From positions 152,642,001 to 152,706,000 of the forward strand of contig JASDFA010000027.1 in the NCBI GenBank assembly GCA_035772735.1: a DNA stretch of 64,000 nucleotides. Direction: 5' to 3'. The notes under the pieces were generated by a model that worked only from the letters and a program-made list of their open reading frames with translations, was not told the DNA's origin and ran no database searches. Below are positions 58,276-64,000 of the stretch, piece after piece (positions within the stretch are counted from its first letter, which is position 1; every line of letters begins with the position of its first letter). The translations under genes were made by a program, and so were the position numbers. The DNA comes from Datura wrightii. Lineage: Eukaryota > Streptophyta > Magnoliopsida > Solanales > Solanaceae.

Positions 58276-59822
58276 TTCGACAGGTTTCTCGTCCGATCTT
58301 TTCCCGGGCCTTTCTCCAGCATGTATGGCCTTCAAATATGCTTAACCAACGTGCGAATAAGTCATTTAGGTGCCGGGAATTCTATGGGGTATAACAATTA
58401 TGAAGCATGGGAAAATTTTATAATGTTTTCAATTAAAAATCATGTTTTTAGCTTTATGAATTAAAAAGCCCATTGATGAAAAGTTCATGAAAGATGATAT
58501 TTGTGATGAATATATGGTGATTATGAGATAGTTGAAAAGCATATTTTCAAGTTACCCGTGTTTATAATCAGGTTTTTGATATGAATTGAATATTTTCAAG
58601 TATGGTAAAGCTTTGGGAAATGCCCACTTATTCAACGTATGATTTATGATTTCTCAAATTAAGCTTACCACTTGATTTTGGAGCAAAGACTCCCAATTAC
58701 ATTTCAGCTTGTGGTATTGTTTGATTTGAAGCTTCTCCTATGCATGATTCCATATTTGAGATGTATTTGATGATTGAGCTTCGTCAATATATGATGTTGA
58801 GCTTCGTTGAATAACTATGTAGAGCATATACATATTTTTGGGAGTAGTGTCTAGCACCGAGTAGGCTCAGGGTCGATCACCCTATGCCTCAAAACTACGC
58901 GCCAACGTAGGTTATACTATTATATATATTACTTCAGGACCTCCCTTATGAGCTATTCCCACCCCTATAAGCCCACGAGGTTGATATCGATATCATGGTA
59001 TCATCCCTAGCCCTGGCAAGGCTTTGGAGGGCTCTACCCACTTGAGTGTGATAGTTGGGACCATGTAAGATCTATCATGGTATGTCTGTTAAAAGACGAG
59101 TCTCCCATTGTGCTCTATGATTTCAGTTATGCATGTTTATCATCCATGATATTTATATATATACATGTTCTAAAGCAGGATTGACTCAATGTTTAGTTGT
59201 ACTTATAAATATTAGATTTCAGCTTTGAGTCAATCGATTTGGTTATGATGTATGTTATGTTATAATGAGATCATGATTTTCAGAAAGAATGCATGCAACC
59301 CTTACTCTCAAATTCTTAATGTTTATTTTACATTATGCATAGTCTTAAAATGATTTTATTTAACTAAGCGGTTTTAATTACCTTGCATACTCGATGCATT
59401 CCACATACTAACCGTATACACTTTGTTGTATCGTTTCATGATACAGGATTCGATTCTTAGGCTCAGCCCCGATCATAGTTAGTATTCTACGATAGTAGCA
59501 TACGTTGTATGTGAGTCCTCATCTCTCGAGGGCTAGACTACTCAGATTTCCTTAGGTATTTTTAGTTTCATCTTGTTGAGTTAGTTGGGGTCTTGTCCCA
59601 TCAACTCATTATGTTCAGAGTCTTTTCAGACATATGGTTGTATTTAGCTTTAGATCGTATATTCTGATGTTATGTTTGATTTAGACTTCCGCTATGATTA
59701 TCATGTTTATTCTTCTATTTTATTGATTAAGTTAGATAAATGCTCATTCCATGGGTTGACATGGGGTCTTTTGGGGCTCCTTGTCCCATGTTGTGATCCA
59801 GGCCTCAGTTCGGGTAGTTACA

Positions 59823-60005
59823 GGTCCGTCGGGACCTCAAGTCCCAAAATTTCAAATCACACCTTGAACCTCACCACGAGTCACCTCACGACTCGTGGTC
59901 TACCCCACGGGTGACAGAATGACTCGTTCTGTGACCTAGTGGCAGAATTCCAGGTTTCTCCATTTCAAATGTCGGGTCTGATCTTTGGGCGCCCGGGGCA
60001 TTACA
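59823..60005 (-). repeat. 5' LTR remnant of element E, 5' end
   Basis: 183 bases matching 45064-45246, including the GACTCGTGGT motif and the LTR start TGTAATGCCCC on the minus strand. Followed by the CTGGC duplication. Confidence 0.88.
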
Positions 60006-61476
60006 CTGGCTAAAGGTGTTAGTATGAGCCATACAATCCTGGTACAAGACGTATCTAGTATCTGCAGAATAATTTTAGAGAGAACAATGCACAAGAGCTG
60101 GGTAAAGTATGAGTTGTGGTACAAGCCATACCAAGGAGTCGTGAAAATATTTCAGAGGAGGTGCACTCGCAGAAGATCCTGGTAATAGTGGAAGTTATTT
60201 ACCGTAATGGCTACATATTAACCTTACTGAGGAATCATGGAAAATTTTAGAGAATATGTCAACTGGCAGATCCCAAAGTACGTGCAGATTTCACGAGTCA
60301 TAACACTAAGTTCTGAATCATACTAAGGACTCGTGGTGAGATTTAGAGGATGCTATATTTTCGAAGATCAGACCATGATAGGCACTTATCACTCGTAGCA
60401 ACATTATACGAGTTATACCAACTTCCCATATCTTAGAAGACAGAAGCTACAGATTCACATCATGGAAGAGTCCTACGACTCGCGGCTTTCAACTACGACT
60501 TATAAGTAGTGATGACATCAAATTCCCTATTAATATAGGAAAGGGTTTTAATATATGTATAAACACCTTTTAGATTATTTTTCTTAAAAAGATGGTTTTT
60601 TTCTCTGTAAATGTGATTGGTGAGCCTCCTAACATAACTTGGAGATCGATACACGAATTACTTAGGAGAATTCGTCATTGTTCTTGACTTGTACATAGTT
60701 TGATTATGCAATTATCAATTGAGTTTTTCTTTCATCATCATTGTAAGATGTAAATTTTATTTTCTTCTATGAAATCTAACTTTGTTCTTTCATATATGAG
60801 TTTTGTACCTTCCACAACTAGGCTTGTGAGAACCAGATGGCATAACTAACTAGGGTTAAAATAAAGAGATTCTAAACCAATATGAATGCTTGTATTTTCA
60901 TCTCTACATTATAAAAGTTTCTTAATGGTGTGCCACAGTAGGACTCTTCTGCATTTTATACTTACTTGAATGTAGAGAAGTAGTGATTTGACAAAGAGAA
61001 GAACAGCAAATCTTTCAACTTCAGTTTCATTGCATAACTTGAGTTGCAGTTGCAGGATAGTTAATTTGGGAAAAATTGATAAAGGTAAAAGTGAAATCAC
61101 TCAAGAGACCTAATACGTTAATTAAGTATAGTCATTTAATATGGATGAATCAGTTGTTTGGGTGAACCAATTTTATTAGTTCTATAGGCTATATTAGAAT
61201 AGATCACTAGTGAAATAACCCAACATAGTTATCAATCCCCGAGGAACGCTTCTCTAATTATTTGCATAAACTTGACCACAACATCAATTTACAACATCGT
61301 TAGTTGTTTTCTTTTCAAAATCCCCCTTTTTGAAAATAATTAAAATAAAAGTTTGAATACTAGTATTAGTCTATATCTTGACCATATTCCCTGTGGGATC
61401 GACCTCAACCTAGTTGGGTTCTTTATTGACAATATTCGCATTATACTTCTTTAGGGGTGTAATTTGAGCATTATCA
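60006..61476 (+). repeat. Athila-type LTR2, right part
   Basis: Continues 42728-42896 after element E. Matches LTR1 (28000-28533 and 40401-41331) and, from about 60590, LTR3 (63430-64000). It ends GAGCATTATCA, directly before the decayed Athila primer site. GACTCGT-type motifs are at 60030-60510. Small frames on either strand are not coding. Confidence 0.85.
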
Positions 61477-61480
61477 AAAA

Positions 61481-61498
61481 TAGCGTTATTGTTGCGGA
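61481..61498 (+). other. Decayed Athila primer-binding site
   Basis: TAGCGTTATTGTTGCGGAC lies four bases after the LTR end. Its layout fits the GGCGCC-type primer site of Athila elements with several C-to-T changes. This position and the protein remnants downstream support each other. Confidence 0.65.
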
Positions 61499-61589
61499 CT
61501 ACGACTTAGGATTAGATTAATTGCTTAGTTTAACTTTTATTCATCATATCCTCATTTGTGTTTTTCTTTTATTTTGTTCCATGCAGGCT

Positions 61590-61956
61590 ACCATGTCGAT
61601 ACCTTAACATGAGAGCAACCTCTATGACCAGTAGTGTGGAAGATAAGAGGTCGCTCATGCCCCTAGAGGAAACGCTGAGTGTTGAGACACTAGCAGCCAT
61701 ACTTATGAACTTTGATGGGGATGATGTCCAAGGGTACACCGATATTGTAAATACCCAAGATGGAATGGGTTCCTACAACTTCAGGCAAAAGAAGTTTGAC
61801 CTAGATCTAATGAATCGTGCAACTCCTCTAACAAAAACGTTAGTTGAAGTACCACAAGTCTTAGAGATTAAACCTCTACCTCGAGACCTGAAATATGCAT
61901 TTTTAGGGGATAAAAATACCTTACAAGTGATTACTGTTGCAGATCTTATAGAGTGA
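61590..61956 (+). pseudogene. Athila protease-RT linker, after deletion of gag and protease
   Basis: The frame 61558-61956 contains SVETLAAILMNFDGDD, GMGSYNFRQKKFDLDLMNRA, VEVPQVLEIKPLPRDLKYAF and LGDKNTLQVITVADL. I recognise these as the segment between protease and RT of Athila polyproteins. It follows the leader after only about 100 bases, so gag and protease have been removed. A stop at 61954-61956 ends the frame. Confidence 0.8.
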
Positions 61957-62810
61957 CATGTTAAGGCCCTGGTGACAGTGTTGAGATGGTTCAAATAGAG
62001 AATTGGTTGGACCATTGCTGACATTATCGGTATCGCTCCATGCATCTATACCCATAAAATTCAGCTGGAGCCAAACTCTGTACCAAGTATAGAGCATCAG
62101 CAACGACTGAATCCAGCTACGCAAGATGTGGTGAAGAAAGAAATTATACAATGGTTGGATGTTGGTGTATTCTATCCCATTACTAATAGTAAGTGGGTAA
62201 ATCTGGTGTAGTATGTACAAAAGAAAGGTTGAATCACAGTGGTCCCAAATGAGAAAAATGAGCTAGTACCGACAAGGTTGGTTACAGGTTGGTATGTTTG
62301 CATGGATTATCAGAAACTCAATCATTGGAAACAAAAGGACAACATCCTGATGCCTTTCATGTACCAGATGCTTGGAAGGTTGGTAGAGGATGGTACTAAT
62401 TTCTTGATGGTTATTTGGGGTATAATCAGATCCCCATAGCCCAGAAGACAAAGAGAAAACAACCTTTACCTGCCCTTATGTGACTTTTGCTTTCAGGAGG
62501 ATGCCCTTCGGGTTATGCAATGCACCAACCGTATTTCAGCGCTATATGATGTGTCCATCTTTTAAGACATGGTGGAGGACACCATCGCAGTATTCATGAA
62601 TGACTTCTCGTTTGTAGCTGCTTCTTTTCAAGATTACCTTGAGCATTTGAGTGAAGTGTTGAGTAAATGTAAGAAATCGATTTGGTACTCAACTAGGAAA
62701 AATGTCATTTTATGGTTAAAGAAGGGATTATTCTAGGCCATAGAATTTTAGGAAAAATGGATAAAAGTGGAGAAAGCTAAATTTGAGGTGATAGCTAGGT
62801 TGCCACCACC
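61957..62810 (+). pseudogene. Athila reverse transcriptase remnant
   Basis: Blocks in order: WTIADIIGIAPCIYTHKIQLE, QQRLNPATQDVVKKEIIQWLD, VFYPITNSKWVN, ITVVPNEKNELVPTRLVTGW, VCMDYQKLN, MPFMYQMLGRL, then after a frameshift TTFTCPYVTFAFRRMPFGLC and NAPTVFQRYMM. The catalytic box (about 62593) reads FMND, the first Asp now Asn. LEHLSEVLSKC and GIILGHRI follow. Stops and at least three frameshifts. Confidence 0.86.
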
Positions 62811-63060
62811 TGTTTCGACTGAACGAGAGTTGTTAGCAGTAGTCTTTGCATTCAAAAAGTTTCAGGCATACTTGCTCAGGGCTAAGGTGATCGTCGATAC
62901 TAACCATGCAGCATTGCGGTATCTAATGTCAAAGAAGGATGCTATACAGAGGTTAATAAAATGGATATTTCTCTTAAACGAATTTGAGTTTGAGGTAAAG
63001 ACCGAAAGGAGATGAAAAACCAGGTGGTTGATCACTTATCCAGATTGGAGGCAGATGCAT
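62811..63060 (+). pseudogene. Athila RNase H remnant, fused to RT end by deletion
   Basis: The frame 62767-63015 runs from the RT end (KAKFEVIARLPPP) straight into the middle of RNase H (ERELLAVVFAFKKFQAYLL), omitting the connection segment and the first part of RNase H. The third catalytic Asp is Asn (VDTNHAALRY). LMSKKDAIQRLIKW, LLNEFEFEVK and, after a frameshift, NQVVDHLSRLEAD follow. Confidence 0.83.
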
Positions 63061-63429
63061 GATTGAAGGATGGGATCAACATTGATGATGCTTTTCCATA
63101 TGAGCAGATGCTGGCAGCATCAACGGATTTGATCGCATGGTTTTTTGACTATGCAAATTATTTTGTGAGTAACATGATTCCAGCAAATCTGAACTCACAG
63201 CAAAAGAAGAAGTTCTGATTTGATGTGCGGAGATTCTATTAGGATGAGCCATATTTGTTCCGTATTTGCGCAGATGGGCTGATTAGCAGATGTATTCCAG
63301 AGATTGAGATGCTAAGTATACTTGAGGCCTAATACTCATCTCCTATTGTTGTTCATCACACGATATCTGGACTACACATGAATTCTACAATATGGGTATT
63401 ATTTGCCCATAATCCATCAAGATGCTTAT
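63061..63429 (+). pseudogene. Athila integrase N-terminal remnant
   Basis: INIDDAFPYEQMLA, WFFDYANYFVSNMIP, FDVRRFY, DEPYLFRICADGLISRCIPE and an H-rich zinc-finger start (VVHHTISGLH) are readable with stops. GYYLPIIHQDAYDL at about 63395 is the beginning of the zinc-binding domain. The rest of integrase and the start of LTR3 are deleted; LTR sequence begins at about 63430. Confidence 0.78.
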
Positions 63430-64000
63430 GATCTTAGATAATTAGATACTTTTCTTTGTAAACATTATTTGTGAGCCTCTAAACATAACTTTGAGATCAA
63501 ATATATGAATTACTTGGGAGAATTAATCATTGTTCGTAACTTCTTCATAGTTTGATTGTGCAATTATCAATTGGGTTTTTGTTTTATCATCATTGTATGT
63601 TGTTGCTTAAGTTTTCCTTTATGAAATCTAATTTCGTTCATGCAAAAATGATTAGATAAACATTCCCAAAACTAGGGTTGCTGGAACTATGGTGGAAACA
63701 TTAACTAGGATTAACACAAAGTGATTCTAAACCAATACGAATGCCAGTATTGTTCACCTCTTCATCATAAATGTTTCTTAACGGTGCACAACGTTAGGAC
63801 TTTCCTGTATTCTCTATTTGCTTGAACCTAGAGAAGTAGTGATTAGGAAAAGAGAAGAACAACAAAGCCCTAAACCTTAGTTTCGTTGAATAAAATAGAG
63901 CTATGGTCACAGGATAGTTAATTTGAGAAAAATTGATAAAGGTCAAAGTGAAATCACTCAAGAGACCTAATCTGGTAATTAAGGATAGTCATTCAACAGG
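63430..64000 (+). repeat. Athila-type LTR3, partial, runs out of window
   Basis: Matches LTR2 from about 60590 and LTR1 from about 40455: GTGAGCCTCTAAACATAAC, TGAATTACTTGGGAGAATT, AGAAGTAGTGATTAGGAAAA, GGTCACAGGATAGTTAATTT. The first 700 or so bases of the LTR are missing at the junction with integrase. The right end lies outside the window. Confidence 0.87.

Larger units (their letters stand above)
55828..58396 (-). repeat. Solo LTR J of a GC-richer Ty3-gypsy family (2569 bp)
   Basis: Plus-strand ends TGTCACACCCCGCC and GGGGTATAACA; on the minus strand it begins TGTTATACCCC and ends GGGTGTGACA, like a Del LTR. The flanks are ATAAT (55823-55827) and ATTAT (58397-58401), an imperfect duplication. 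The F LTR continues on both sides. Sequence and base composition differ from all other LTRs here. On the minus strand a TATATAAAG box (58163-58171) and a donor-like AAGGTAAGT (about 57929-57937) are visible. No coding sequence. Confidence 0.82.
48804..59822 (+). mobile_element. Element F: Del/Tekay-type retrotransposon inside element E
   Basis: A 5' LTR lacking its first half, primer site, gag, protease, RT, RNase H, integrase, chromodomain, polypurine tract and a 3' LTR split by solo LTR J. It lies within the 5' LTR of E: E sequence is on both sides, 48589-48803 and 59823-60005. The five bases after F are GGTCC; the left duplication was lost with the deletion at 48803. It has many stops but large clean integrase and RNase H segments. 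Confidence 0.92.
54991..59822 (+). repeat. 3' LTR of element F, split by solo LTR J
   Basis: Made of 54991-55827 and 58397-59822 (2263 bp together). It ends GGGTAGTTACA, changed from GTGACA. The inverted repeat TGTATC/GATACA is at 59427-59432 and 59440-59445. The segment AGTGTCTAGCACCGAGTAGG is at about 58846. GACTCGT motifs at 55060-55410. Confidence 0.9.
42897..60005 (-). mobile_element. Element E: Del/Tekay-type deletion derivative, host of element F
   Basis: Outer ends TGTCACG and CATTACA are flanked by the perfect duplication CTGGC (42892-42896, 60006-60010). On the minus strand: a remnant 5' LTR (59823-60005 and 48589-48803), primer site, gag fused to RNase H, integrase-chromodomain, polypurine tract and full 3' LTR. 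Zinc knuckles, protease and most of RT are deleted. Element F lies inside the 5' LTR. Confidence 0.9.

Noticed and set aside
58132..58464. 110-codon frame in solo LTR J
   Set aside because: Crosses the LTR boundary into element F's LTR and covers the hairpins and TATA box antisense; a chance frame.
1..64000. A host gene hidden between the elements
   Set aside because: Every stretch over 300 bases could be assigned to an LTR, an element interior or a remnant, except 21236-22085 and parts of 41332-42727, neither of which shows exon-like coding sequence.

Overview
The window is a stretch of heterochromatin-like plant DNA made almost entirely of old, nested Ty3/gypsy LTR retrotransposons. I find no host gene, tRNA, rRNA or CRISPR array. 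Most elements are chromoviruses of the Del/Tekay type: an iMet-type primer-binding site, a gag with a double zinc knuckle, PR-RT-RNase H-integrase order, and a degenerate C-terminal chromodomain. A second lineage is Athila-type. The host is a flowering plant with a large repeat-rich genome. A solanaceous plant such as pepper or tomato is my guess from remembered Del/Tekay family resemblance and is not shown by the sequence. Every coding region is broken by stops, frameshifts, deletions or lost catalytic residues, so nothing here is autonomous.

Layout. 1-8734: Del element A (+), with its 5' LTR cut by the window edge. 8735-10719: Athila pol fragment and downstream region (+). 10720-12335: truncated Del LTR (+). 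12336-15181: 5' end of Del element C (-), gag start plus a whole LTR. 15182-15573: LTR fragment (-). 15574-16140: orphan RNase H piece (+). 16141-17227 and 27673-27844: leader and LTR of another family (-). Into that sits Del element B (-, 17228-27667, target duplication AGTTT), whose 5' LTR holds a solo LTR (24497-26772, duplication AACAT).

27845-64000 is an Athila-type array of three LTRs. LTR1 (27845-28533 and 40396-41331) was hit by solo LTR H (-), and H was hit by Del element G (+, 29019-38263). Between LTR1 and LTR2 only a non-coding 3' remnant survives (41332-42727). LTR2 (42728-42896 and 60006-61476) was hit by Del element E (-, 42897-60005, duplication CTGGC). E's 5' LTR was hit by Del element F (+, 48804-59822), and F's 3' LTR contains solo LTR J (55828-58396). 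After LTR2 come a decayed Athila primer site, linker, RT, RNase H and integrase remnants (61481-63429), then LTR3 running out of the window.

The most interesting signals lie in the LTRs rather than the proteins: a twin inverted repeat in many Del LTRs, a donor/acceptor pair that would splice the leader to the gag start with a near-constant 517-534 nt intron, a recurrent ACGA(C/G)TCGT palindrome shared by unrelated families, and a 41-bp minisatellite with alternating monomers inside one LTR. I saw no convincing new biological system. These observations are testable features of a repeat landscape.
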